Shown here piece after piece: positions 1 to 5,072 of a stretch of DNA of 9,057 nt. The first letter of the stretch is position 1; the number at the start of each line of letters is the position of its first letter. Below the pieces are notes generated by a model that saw only the letters and a program-made list of their open reading frames with translations, did not search any database and was not told the origin of the DNA. The DNA comes from JBHAEP01 sp041855665 (GTDB lineage: Bacteria > Patescibacteriota > Saccharimonadia > Saccharimonadales > Saccharimonadaceae). Location: the NCBI GenBank assembly GCA_041855665.1, contig JBHAEP010000025.1:1-9057 (forward strand), in the 5' to 3' direction. The position numbers and the translations under genes were made by a program.

Positions 1-267
1 TAAAAAATAAATTTAATTATCTACAAAAACTAAAATATTAAGAACCTAAAGTGCAGATAGACCACCGTAGCAAAACAACACCCAAGGAGTGAGAATTAAA
101 ATTCCAAGAAAACATCCTGCCCTCAAAAAAAATAATTAAATAATTTAAATAATAAATTCTAAATTAAACACATCTAAAGTACAGTTCACAATACTGATAA
201 TTTATTTTATTCATTTTTGAGTTATAAAATGTAGTATTTTTTACTTAAATAAAATATCAAAAAAGCG
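1..267. other. AT-rich stretch without a recognisable gene
   Basis: No ORF of convincing length or composition and no tRNA-like or other known RNA consensus was found here on either strand. A slightly more GC-rich block (about 41-122) is embedded in very AT-rich flanks. It includes a short inverted repeat GAATT/AATTC near 93-104. An 11-base motif CTAAAGTRCAG occurs at 46-56 and again at 174-184, differing at one base. The block could belong to an RNA or regulatory region that continues to the left of the window, but nothing identifies it. Confidence 0.4.
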
Positions 268-296
268 TTGACATAGACCAAAATAAAGCTTATTAT
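268..296 (+). promoter_or_regulatory. sigma70-type promoter of the candidate small RNA
   Basis: TTGACA (268-273) is a perfect -35 hexamer. A 17-base spacer separates it from TATTAT (291-296), which matches the -10 consensus at five of six positions. Transcription should start at about 303. No coding sequence follows; the only downstream element is a terminator about 100 bases away. Confidence 0.65.
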
Positions 297-302
297 AAGG
301 GT

Positions 303-407
303 AGCTTTTGAATAAATAAATTATACAAAGGCTCAAAAATAAACAGAAACTGAAAAACTCCACACATCTTTTAAACAACCGTTCCTCGCAGGCGGTTGTT
401 TTTAATT
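303..407 (+). ncRNA. candidate small non-coding RNA of about 105 nt, family unknown
   Basis: This is a stand-alone transcription unit bounded by a near-consensus promoter (268-296) and a strong intrinsic terminator (373-405). It contains no ATG, and its one early TTG runs into a stop after two codons, so it is unlikely to encode a peptide. The predicted 5' part can fold AGCTTTTG (303-310) against CAAAGGCT (326-333) around an A/T-rich loop. A mostly unpaired A-rich middle with CTCC near 359-362 follows, then the terminator hairpin. It resembles neither SRP RNA nor 6S RNA and I do not recognise it. It is convergent with the tmRNA gene; each has its own terminator in the gap. The 5' and 3' ends are estimates. 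Confidence 0.5.
373..405 (+). terminator. intrinsic terminator of the candidate small RNA
   Basis: AAACAACCG (373-381) pairs with CGGTTGTTT (393-401). The stem continues inward across a TT bulge with CCT/AGG closing a CGC triloop, giving about 12 base pairs. A T-run (399-403, then AATTTTA) follows on the + strand only. In the other direction the hairpin is followed by AAAAG after three T, so it is directional. Confidence 0.75.
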
Positions 408-418
408 TTAATGAAAAA

Positions 419-460
419 TATGAAATAAAAATGACCACATAGTTTTTGCTATATGGTCAT
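419..460 (-). terminator. intrinsic terminator of the tmRNA gene
   Basis: Read on the minus strand, ATGACCATATAG (460-449) pairs with CTATGTGGTCAT (442-431), 12 bp including one U-G wobble, around a CAAAAA loop. TTTTATTTCATATTTTTC follows. It lies 4 bases beyond the encoded CCA end of the tmRNA. Confidence 0.8.
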
Positions 461-464
461 TAAA

Positions 465-872
465 TGGTGGAGCTGCCGGGTACCGCCCCCGGGTCCAAAT
501 GGTATAAAAATATTCGTCTACAGACATAGGATTACTTCTTTATAAACTTTTTGATCTAATAAGCAACCCAAAAATAATCAAAAAGCACAGCAGTAAAAAT
601 TCCTCGAAACCTCCCTGCTATACAAAAATATCGAGTACACAGCTAAATATATAACACCCTGTCAGTTAAACGCTGTAATTAACAGCAAGATGGTTGCTAA
701 AAAATTAGGCAGCAACTGGCGCAAATGCTGGTGCGCGGAATGCGCTTGCTAGGTTAGCAAGACCAGCCTTTGCTTTTGCAACAAAGTTTGCATCTATAAA
801 TATACGTAACGTGTAAATTCGATCCGCAGAATAATCTTATAAGGTCCATTCGTCGAAAGCTATATCAGCCCC
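465..872 (-). ncRNA. ssrA: tmRNA (transfer-messenger RNA), one-piece
   Basis: tmRNA rescues stalled ribosomes and adds a degradation tag, working with SmpB. The 5' end GGGGCTG (872-866) pairs over 7 bp with CAGCTCC, followed by the discriminator A and an encoded CCA (3' end at 465). The 5' region contains the tmRNA-typical GATATAGCTTTCGACGAATGG. The tag reading frame starts at a GCA resume codon (791-789), preceded by TATAGAT, and ends at TAA (707-705). It encodes 28 residues beginning ANFVAKAKAG and ending APAFAPVAA. The order of 5' part, tag and 3' acceptor part is the ordinary one, so this is not a split permuted tmRNA. The T-arm stem CCGGG/CCCGG is intact but its 7-base loop is GGCGGTA rather than the usual TTCRANY. 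A promoter lies just upstream and a terminator just downstream. Confidence 0.93.
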
Positions 873-883
873 ACGATAATTAA

Positions 884-892
884 ATTATACCA
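884..892 (-). promoter_or_regulatory. extended -10 promoter of ssrA
   Basis: On the minus strand TGGTATAAT reads as a perfect TATAAT (889-884) with an upstream TGn extension. It lies 11 bases before the mature 5' G of tmRNA at 872. This suits a short precursor trimmed by RNase P. No good -35 is present at 17 bp (TTATTG at 912-907), as expected for an extended -10 promoter. Confidence 0.65.
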
Positions 893-895
893 TAT

Positions 896-924
896 TTGAA
901 AACAACCAATAAATAAGCTAAAAT
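896..924 (+). promoter_or_regulatory. comM promoter, apparently giving a leaderless mRNA
   Basis: TTGAAA (896-901), a 17-base spacer and TAAAAT (919-924) form a plausible sigma70-type promoter. The expected start point, about 931-934, coincides with the comM ATG at 934, and no Shine-Dalgarno sequence precedes that ATG. The promoter is interleaved with the divergent ssrA promoter. Confidence 0.55.
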
Positions 925-933
925 TAAATTACC

Positions 934-2442
934 ATGAGCGTTGCGAAGATTTTGTCAGTAGCACCCATAGGCTCCGACGGCAGCCTTGTTTATGTTGAAA
1001 GCGACTCAACTAAAGGCCTCCCATCCATACAAATAGTAGGTCTTGGCAGTAAGGCCATAGACGAAGCGCGCGAAAGAATACGCAGCGCTATAAACAATTC
1101 CTCGCTAGAATTCCCTAAAAGAAAAATAATAATAAACCTCGCTCCAGCTGAACTTCCAAAAGACGGAACTCATTACGATATTCCTATAGCCTTATCTATA
1201 TTGACTAGTAGCGGACAGTTGAAGCCACATCAAGTATCCGATAAGCTTTTTGCCGGAGAATTAGCTCTAGACGGCTCCGTAAGGCCCGTAAAAGGAATCA
1301 TCAATATAGTCGAATGTGCTAAAATAAACTCCGTCAAAACGGTATTCGTACCTATAGATAACATTAGTCAAGCTAGTCTTGTTGATGGAGTAGAAATAAT
1401 AGGCGTAAAAAACTTAAAAGAATTATTTCTACACCTTAAAAACATCCAGAAAATTAACACAGAAGCCATAGCTGATACGAAGTTGAAATCAGCAAAAAGC
1501 ACCATGTCTCTAGATTCAATATACGGACAAGAGCAAGCCAAACGTGCACTGATTATTGCAGCGGCAGGACGACATAATATTTTAATGTCCGGACCTCCTG
1601 GATCAGGAAAAACCATGCTAGCAAAAACATTAGTAGGCATACTGCCAAAACTATCCAAAAATGAAATAGTTGAAATCACTAAAATACACAGTTTAGCAAA
1701 TGAGCAGATAGACGAAGTAGTTCTAACTAGGCCTTTTAGGTCACCTCATCATACATCCAGTAAGACTTCGATAATAGGTGGTGGAAGCAAGCCAAAGCCT
1801 GGAGAAATAAGCCTCGCACATCTTGGAGTTCTGTTTTTAGATGAAATACCAGAATATCCTAGGTCCGTACTAGAATCTCTGCGTCAACCACTAGAAGATA
1901 AAATCGTCCAGGTTTCTAGGACTTCACATAAAGCTACCTACCCAGCCGATTTCATGCTGGTGGCCACGATGAATCCCTGCCCTTGTGGATTTTACGGAGA
2001 TCCAACAAAGGAATGTTCGTGTTCAACTCAGCAAATAAATAACTATCAGAAGAAAATATCAGGACCATTACTAGATAGAATAGATTTAACTATTCATGTA
2101 GGTAGAGTTGCCCACGACAAGCTCCTAGCGAATAATTCGTCGACGAATAAACAACATAATAATGCACTAGAATTAATTGAAAAAGCCTATAAAAATCAGT
2201 CTAAAAGATATAAAGGTTGTATAAAATACAATAATTCAGCTAGCACCGATGATATAAAAAATAAGTTCAACATATCCAATGAAGCTAAAAATGTTTTAGA
2301 AAATGCATCAATTAAACTAGACCTGTCCGCTAGAAGTTACTTCAAAATAATCAAAGTAGCCAGAACTATAGCCGATTTAGAAGATTCTGAATATATACAA
2401 ATAAATCACATAGCGGAAGCCCTTCAGTATCGACAGATTTAG
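934..2442 (+). CDS. comM: ComM/YifB family Mg-chelatase-like AAA+ ATPase
   Basis: This 502-residue protein has the full ComM/YifB architecture and usual length. An N-terminal Lon-protease-like fold (ChlI subunit type, about residues 1-170) is followed by an AAA+ Mg-chelatase module. The Walker A motif is GPPGSGKT at 220-227 and the Walker B is LFLDE at 300-304. The family cysteine motif NPCPCGFYGDP (Cys349, Cys351) is followed by CSC (Cys361, Cys363), and a C-terminal chelatase lid domain ends the protein. In other bacteria ComM is a hexameric DNA motor that promotes branch migration when incoming DNA is integrated during natural transformation; that role is inferred here. Chlorophyll synthesis is not implied. 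The ATG at 934 is chosen because the conserved N-terminus (SVAKILSVAPIG) begins there, although there is no ribosome binding site. No terminator separates it from infC. Confidence 0.93.
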   Translation: MSVAKILSVAPIGSDGSLVYVESDSTKGLPSIQIVGLGSKAIDEARERIRSAINNSSLEFPKRKIIINLAPAELPKDGTHYDIPIALSILTSSGQLKPHQVSDKLFAGELALDGSVRPVKGIINIVECAKINSVKTVFVPIDNISQASLVDGVEIIGVKNLKELFLHLKNIQKINTEAIADTKLKSAKSTMSLDSIYGQEQAKRALIIAAAGRHNILMSGPPGSGKTMLAKTLVGILPKLSKNEIVEITKIHSLANEQIDEVVLTRPFRSPHHTSSKTSIIGGGSKPKPGEISLAHLGVLFLDEIPEYPRSVLESLRQPLEDKIVQVSRTSHKATYPADFMLVATMNPCPCGFYGDPTKECSCSTQQINNYQKKISGPLLDRIDLTIHVGRVAHDKLLANNSSTNKQHNNALELIEKAYKNQSKRYKGCIKYNNSASTDDIKNKFNISNEAKNVLENASIKLDLSARSYFKIIKVARTIADLEDSEYIQINHIAEALQYRQI

Positions 2443-2457
2443 TTCCCACTTTTACCC

Positions 2458-2486
2458 TTGCAAAGATTGTTATTTTTTAGTACAAT
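2458..2486 (+). promoter_or_regulatory. promoter of the infC-rpmI-rplT operon
   Basis: TTGCAA (2458-2463), a 17-base spacer and TACAAT (2481-2486) make a good sigma70-type promoter in the comM-infC gap. Start is expected near 2493, leaving a leader of about 74 bases before infC. Confidence 0.7.
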
Positions 2487-2493
2487 ATTAAGC

Positions 2494-2527
2494 GAGTAAC
2501 TAACAACAATTTAGGTTGTGTGAACTC
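2494..2527 (+). promoter_or_regulatory. possible stem-loop in the infC leader
   Basis: GAGT (2494-2497) can pair with ACTC (2524-2527), and ACAAC (2503-2507) with GTTGT (2515-2519), around a 7-base loop. It lies at the very 5' end of the predicted leader of an IF3-L35-L20 operon. In other bacteria the leaders of such operons are bound by L20 or control infC. No resemblance to the known L20 leader motif is claimed, and the pairing may be chance. Confidence 0.3.
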
Positions 2528-2551
2528 TAGAATGTTAACTATCAGGAAGTC

Positions 2552-2569
2552 AAAGGAGACCTCAAAATC
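2552..2569 (+). promoter_or_regulatory. Shine-Dalgarno and AUC start codon of infC
   Basis: AAAGGAG (2552-2558) is followed after 8 bases by ATC (2567-2569). This is the only suitable initiation codon in the infC frame between the upstream in-frame stop (TAG 2528-2530) and the conserved IF3 N-terminus. There is no in-frame ATG, GTG or TTG before codon 46. Confidence 0.8.
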
Positions 2570-3079
2570 AGTAACAATTCAGTCCGCATTAATGATGCGA
2601 TTCGAGCAAAAGAACTTCGCGTAATTGGAACAAGTGGCGAACAACTAGGCATTATATCTCGAGAGGAAGCATTAAATAAGGCTTCCGAGGCTGGTGTAGA
2701 TTTGGTTGAAATATCACCAAACGCCGATCCTCCAGTAGCAAAGATCATCGATTGGGGTAAATACCAATACCAAAAGATGAAAGAGCAACAAAAGAATCGC
2801 AAAAGCAATAAACAAGGCGAATTGAAACAGATGAGGTTTGGCCTAAAGATTGGTAGCGGCGACCTAGAAATCAAGCTGCGAAAAATACGATCTTTTCTAG
2901 AAGCCGGACATAAGGTCAGAATTCAAATATTCTATCGTGGACGCGAAATGGCTCACAAGGAAATTGGATTTGAAATGATGGACAAAATCATTTCCCTTCT
3001 TGAAGAAGACGCAATCGTAGAGCAAAAGCCTCAGATGGCTGGACGCAATCTAAGTATTGTAGTAAGGAGTAAAAAATAA
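2567..3079 (+). CDS. infC: Translation initiation factor IF-3, with an ATC start codon
   Basis: IF3 binds the 30S subunit and checks start codon and initiator tRNA. The frame from ATC 2567 encodes 170 residues, near the family norm. The N-terminal domain (about 1-75) reads VRINDAIRAKELRVIG and GVDLVEISPNADPPVAKIID, followed by a Lys-rich linker. The C-terminal domain (about 85-170) carries FYRGREMAHKEIG. Starting at the TTG at 2702 would delete half of the N-terminal domain, so that start is rejected. A non-AUG start is a known conserved feature of infC: IF3 discriminates against such codons and so limits its own synthesis. AUC appears to serve that role here. The stop overlaps the rpmI ATG by one base (TAATG). 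Confidence 0.95.
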   Translation: MSNNSVRINDAIRAKELRVIGTSGEQLGIISREEALNKASEAGVDLVEISPNADPPVAKIIDWGKYQYQKMKEQQKNRKSNKQGELKQMRFGLKIGSGDLEIKLRKIRSFLEAGHKVRIQIFYRGREMAHKEIGFEMMDKIISLLEEDAIVEQKPQMAGRNLSIVVRSKK

Positions 3080-3273
3080 TGCCAAAGCTAAAGACTCACA
3101 AGGGTACAGCTAAGCGCATCAAGCTTACGAGCACAGGTAAAATCACTCGCCGACGTGCATTTGGTGGTCACCTTCTAGCTAAAAAAAGCAAGAGCCGTAA
3201 GCGCGCAATCAATACCACTGCAACCGTAAAAGGTAGCATGGCTAAAAACGTTAAACGAGCAATAGGAGCTTAA
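3079..3273 (+). CDS. rpmI: 50S ribosomal protein L35
   Basis: This 64-residue, very basic protein has the L35 signature: MPKLKTHKGTAKRIK at the N-terminus, then TGKITRRRA and HLLAKKSKSRKR. The usual length is about 64-66. AAGGAG (3064-3069) lies 9 bases before the ATG, inside the end of infC, and the start overlaps the infC stop by one base. This implies translational coupling in the conserved infC-rpmI-rplT order. Confidence 0.97.
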   Translation: MPKLKTHKGTAKRIKLTSTGKITRRRAFGGHLLAKKSKSRKRAINTTATVKGSMAKNVKRAIGA

Positions 3274-3276
3274 ATT

Positions 3277-3618
3277 ATGCGAGTTAAAAGAGGTGTAACC
3301 GCACGTGCTAAGCACAAGAAAATTCTAAAAGCTGCTAAAGGTATGCAGCACAACCGAACTCGCAGCTATAGGCTAGCAAAGCAGGCTGTGATTCGCTCAC
3401 TTCAATACAGCTACCGCGATCGTCGCAATAAAAAGCGTGATCTTCGAGGTCTATGGATCACTCGCATCAATGCCGCAGCTCGTGAACATGGAACAACTTA
3501 CGGTAAGCTAATTGCTGGTCTTAAAAAAGCAGGAATCGAGCTAGACCGCAAAGTTCTTTCTGAAATTGCATCGAATGAACCTAAGGCATTTGAAGCAATT
3601 GTAAAAGCAGCTAAATAG
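3277..3618 (+). CDS. rplT: 50S ribosomal protein L20
   Basis: L20 is an early-assembly large-subunit protein that binds 23S rRNA; in several bacteria it also represses its own operon through the mRNA leader. The 113-residue product is slightly short of the common 115-120. It has the hallmark start MRVKRGVTARAKHKKILKAAKG with a basic N-terminal extension, and the globular part carries RDRRNKKRDLRGLWITRINAA. AGGAG (3264-3268), within the last rpmI codons, is 8 bases before the ATG. It is the last gene of the operon and is followed by a bidirectional terminator. Confidence 0.97.
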   Translation: MRVKRGVTARAKHKKILKAAKGMQHNRTRSYRLAKQAVIRSLQYSYRDRRNKKRDLRGLWITRINAAAREHGTTYGKLIAGLKKAGIELDRKVLSEIASNEPKAFEAIVKAAK

Positions 3619-3633
3619 CCTAATTCACAAAAT

Positions 3634-3667
3634 AAAAAATAACACCTACAATAAGGTGTTATTTTTT
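3634..3667. terminator. bidirectional terminator between rplT and rnpB
   Basis: AAAAAATAACACC (3634-3646) pairs perfectly over 13 bp with GGTGTTATTTTTT (3655-3667), with an 8-base loop. Because the stem starts with A and ends with T, it gives a T-run in both directions. It can end the rplT operon on the + strand and the RNase P RNA on the - strand. Confidence 0.85.
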
Positions 3668-3670
3668 ATT

Positions 3671-4014
3671 TGACAGCAAGTCGATAAGCCGGGTTCTGTC
3701 GAGAGTGGTCATCTATCTAGCCAATCTGTTGCCAGAAAGTTCTAGCGGATATCGGCATGTCGAGCGGATCACTCAATGACATACCTCCTTGCAATCGACA
3801 GGGTTTACCCCCTCCGCATGTCACCATGCGTTGCTGTGAGCTCTTACCTCACTCGTTTCACCCTTACCTATGAAAATACACAGGCGGTCTAAGTTTCTGT
3901 GGCACTTTCCCTAGAGTTGCCTCCGGTCGCCGTTAGCGACTGTCGTATCCTTCATTGCCCGGACTTTCCTCTTGAATTAAATAATTAAATCAAGCGACCA
4001 CTTAACCTACTGCC
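3671..4014 (-). ncRNA. rnpB: RNase P RNA (catalytic subunit)
   Basis: RNase P RNA cleaves 5' leaders from pre-tRNAs and pre-tmRNA, with the RnpA protein. Read on the minus strand, conserved elements appear in order: GAGGAAAGTCCGGGC near the 5' end (complement of about 3957-3971), the AAGGGTGAAACGAGTGAGGT and AAGAGCTCAC block in the middle, AGATAGATGACC, and GACAGAACCCGGCTTA near the 3' end (GAACCCGGCTTA is the complement of 3685-3696). The ends can pair to form P1: GGCAGTAGGTT (4014-4004) with GACTTGCTGTC (3682-3672), 11 bp with wobbles. About 344 nt is a normal length. The exact ends are estimates based on P1. Its promoter overlaps the stop codon of the upstream RNase HI-fusion gene. Confidence 0.93.
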
Positions 4015-4022
4015 TATGCTTA

Positions 4023-4028
4023 ATTATA
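4023..4028 (-). promoter_or_regulatory. -10 element of rnpB, overlapping a stop codon
   Basis: A perfect TATAAT (4028-4023 on the minus strand) lies 8 bases before the predicted 5' end of RNase P RNA. It overlaps the TAA stop (4026-4024) of the Nudix-RNase HI gene. No consensus -35 is seen at 17 bp (CGACGA). Confidence 0.6.
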
Positions 4029-4875
4029 CATTATTCCTAGCATGATCGTCGAGGATAATATTAACCAAAGAGTCCGAAGCGACATTAAACTCTCGCTTGA
4101 TATGCATGAAACCAACCTTATCAAAGTCAGCGACCAATTCTCTCATTTTGTCGTGTATAGGCCAAAGATCTCGATTCTTAACAGAGTATATGCCTTTCAT
4201 CTGATTGACCACCATCATATTATCAATCTTACATAATACATCTCTATAGCCCAATTCCCTAGCCTTCATTAAGCCCAGATATACTCCTCTATATTCGGCT
4301 TGGTTGTTCGTAGTTATACCTATGTACTCTCCTCCTTGAGTTATGACTTGATCATCTTTAACTAAAACATATGCCGAAGCTGACGGTCCAGGATTACCTC
4401 GAGATCCTCCATCTGAGAATATTACCAGATCACTCCTATTACTGTAATCAACTTCTTCTCCAGCACCATAAACACCCGTGCTATCCTCTATCCTCAAAAT
4501 CATAGCACTTAAATCATCCAGCTCGCCAAAATTAACACTAGCTAATCCACGCCATTGATATTTTTGATATTTATCACTCAAAATAATCTTCTGGTTAGAA
4601 TAAACATCGACACCAAAAATTATCACCAGCAATCTCTTGTCTGAATGTAGATTATCGCTATAATTTAAAATGTCGTGAAGCTTAATCTTATAATCAGATA
4701 CTATACCTAAATCTTTCTCCACTACAGATTGAGCAATATCCTCTGGCTGACTAAATCCACTGATTTTACTCCCTGGCAACAAAGAAATATGCCCATCTGC
4801 GGACTTTTTATTAAGGATTAATATTTTGTTGTCTTTTTTTACAATTAACTTAACTATAGCTTGAATACTGCTCAT
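4024..4875 (-). CDS. Degenerate Nudix domain fused to an intact ribonuclease HI
   Basis: This 283-residue protein has two domains. Residues 1-135 follow the Nudix fold pattern (AIVKLIVKKDNKILIL, then LLPGSKISGF and the VVEKDLGI helix). The Nudix box GX5EX7REUXEEXGU is ruined, however: Ser36 for Gly, Ser42 for Glu, Ser50-Val51 for Arg-Glu and Lys54-Asp55 for Glu-Glu. It is therefore predicted to be a binding or structural module, not a hydrolase. Residues 148-275 form an RNase H domain with all four acidic residues: Asp155 (FSDGGSRGNPGP), Glu194 (TNNQAEYRG), Asp218 (CKIDNM) and Asp268 (NVASDSLVN). It should cut RNA in RNA-DNA hybrids. There is no clear Shine-Dalgarno; a weak GAG lies 7 bases upstream. 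A TATGAT at 4896-4891 could be its own -10, or it may be read through from the 6S-like RNA just upstream. Confidence 0.85.
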   Translation of the reverse strand: MSSIQAIVKLIVKKDNKILILNKKSADGHISLLPGSKISGFSQPEDIAQSVVEKDLGIVSDYKIKLHDILNYSDNLHSDKRLLVIIFGVDVYSNQKIILSDKYQKYQWRGLASVNFGELDDLSAMILRIEDSTGVYGAGEEVDYSNRSDLVIFSDGGSRGNPGPSASAYVLVKDDQVITQGGEYIGITTNNQAEYRGVYLGLMKARELGYRDVLCKIDNMMVVNQMKGIYSVKNRDLWPIHDKMRELVADFDKVGFMHIKREFNVASDSLVNIILDDHARNNV

Positions 4876-4897
4876 ATATATTTCTCAAAAATCATAA

Positions 4898-5037
4898 AGC
4901 CCCAGTACACTAATGCTTGATATTCCCCGCGTTTAAGCAAGGTGGGTTCTCGCAACTAAATTCCACGGAATTTAATCATATAAAGATCCCTTATCGTATG
5001 ATGTTAGGAAAATCATATACATTAGCCATCTGGGGCT
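4898..5037 (-). ncRNA. ssrS: Probable 6S RNA
   Basis: 6S RNA mimics an open promoter and sequesters sigma70-type RNA polymerase. This ORF-free, 140-nt segment forms one long interrupted hairpin on the minus strand. AGCCCCAG (5037-5030) pairs with CTGGGGCT (4905-4898). After a 4x4 internal loop, CTAATG (5025-5020) pairs with CATTAG (4915-4910). A large central bubble of roughly 28 nt per side follows. The apical arm pairs GGGATCTT with GAGAACCC (one A-A mismatch) and ends in ATTAAATTC/GAATTTAGT around CGTG. A small hairpin around TGCTTAAACGCG in the 3' side of the bubble also suits 6S RNA. A promoter places the start exactly at 5037. The assignment rests on shape and partial motif recall, not a covariance search; an unnamed structured RNA is the alternative. 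It is slightly shorter than typical 6S RNA (160-200 nt). Confidence 0.65.
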
Positions 5038-5043
5038 ACTTTT

Positions 5044-5072
5044 ATTATAGCAAAAAAACTAAACTACACCAA
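5044..5072 (-). promoter_or_regulatory. promoter of the 6S-like RNA
   Basis: On the minus strand TTGGTG (5072-5067), a 17-base spacer and a perfect TATAAT (5049-5044) place the start at about 5037. That is the first base of the closing stem of the RNA. The -35 lies inside the last codons of the protease gene. Confidence 0.65.

Noticed and set aside
241..438. 65-codon open frame on the minus strand
   Set aside because: It spans the candidate small RNA, its terminator and part of the tmRNA terminator, has low-complexity hydrophobic composition, and no ribosome binding site.
465..872. Two-piece permuted tmRNA, suggested by the odd T-loop
   Set aside because: The 5' GGGGCTG end, tag frame and 3' CCA end occur in the normal order with a perfect 7-bp acceptor stem.
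1368..1679. Minus-strand open frame inside comM, and similar opposite-strand frames at 2542-2874, 4042-4236, 5402-5629, 6533-6736, 6844-7038, 7557-7796 and 8240-8590
   Set aside because: All lie opposite genes with clear family motifs and show no family motif or ribosome binding site of their own.
2702..3079. TTG at 2702 as the infC start
   Set aside because: It would remove half of the conserved IF3 N-terminal domain, and no Shine-Dalgarno precedes it; ATC at 2567 has one at ideal spacing.
4898..5037. SRP RNA (4.5S) for the structured RNA upstream of the RNase HI fusion
   Set aside because: The conserved SRP apical motif (GGAAG/GCAGCC type) is missing, and the large central bubble fits 6S RNA better.
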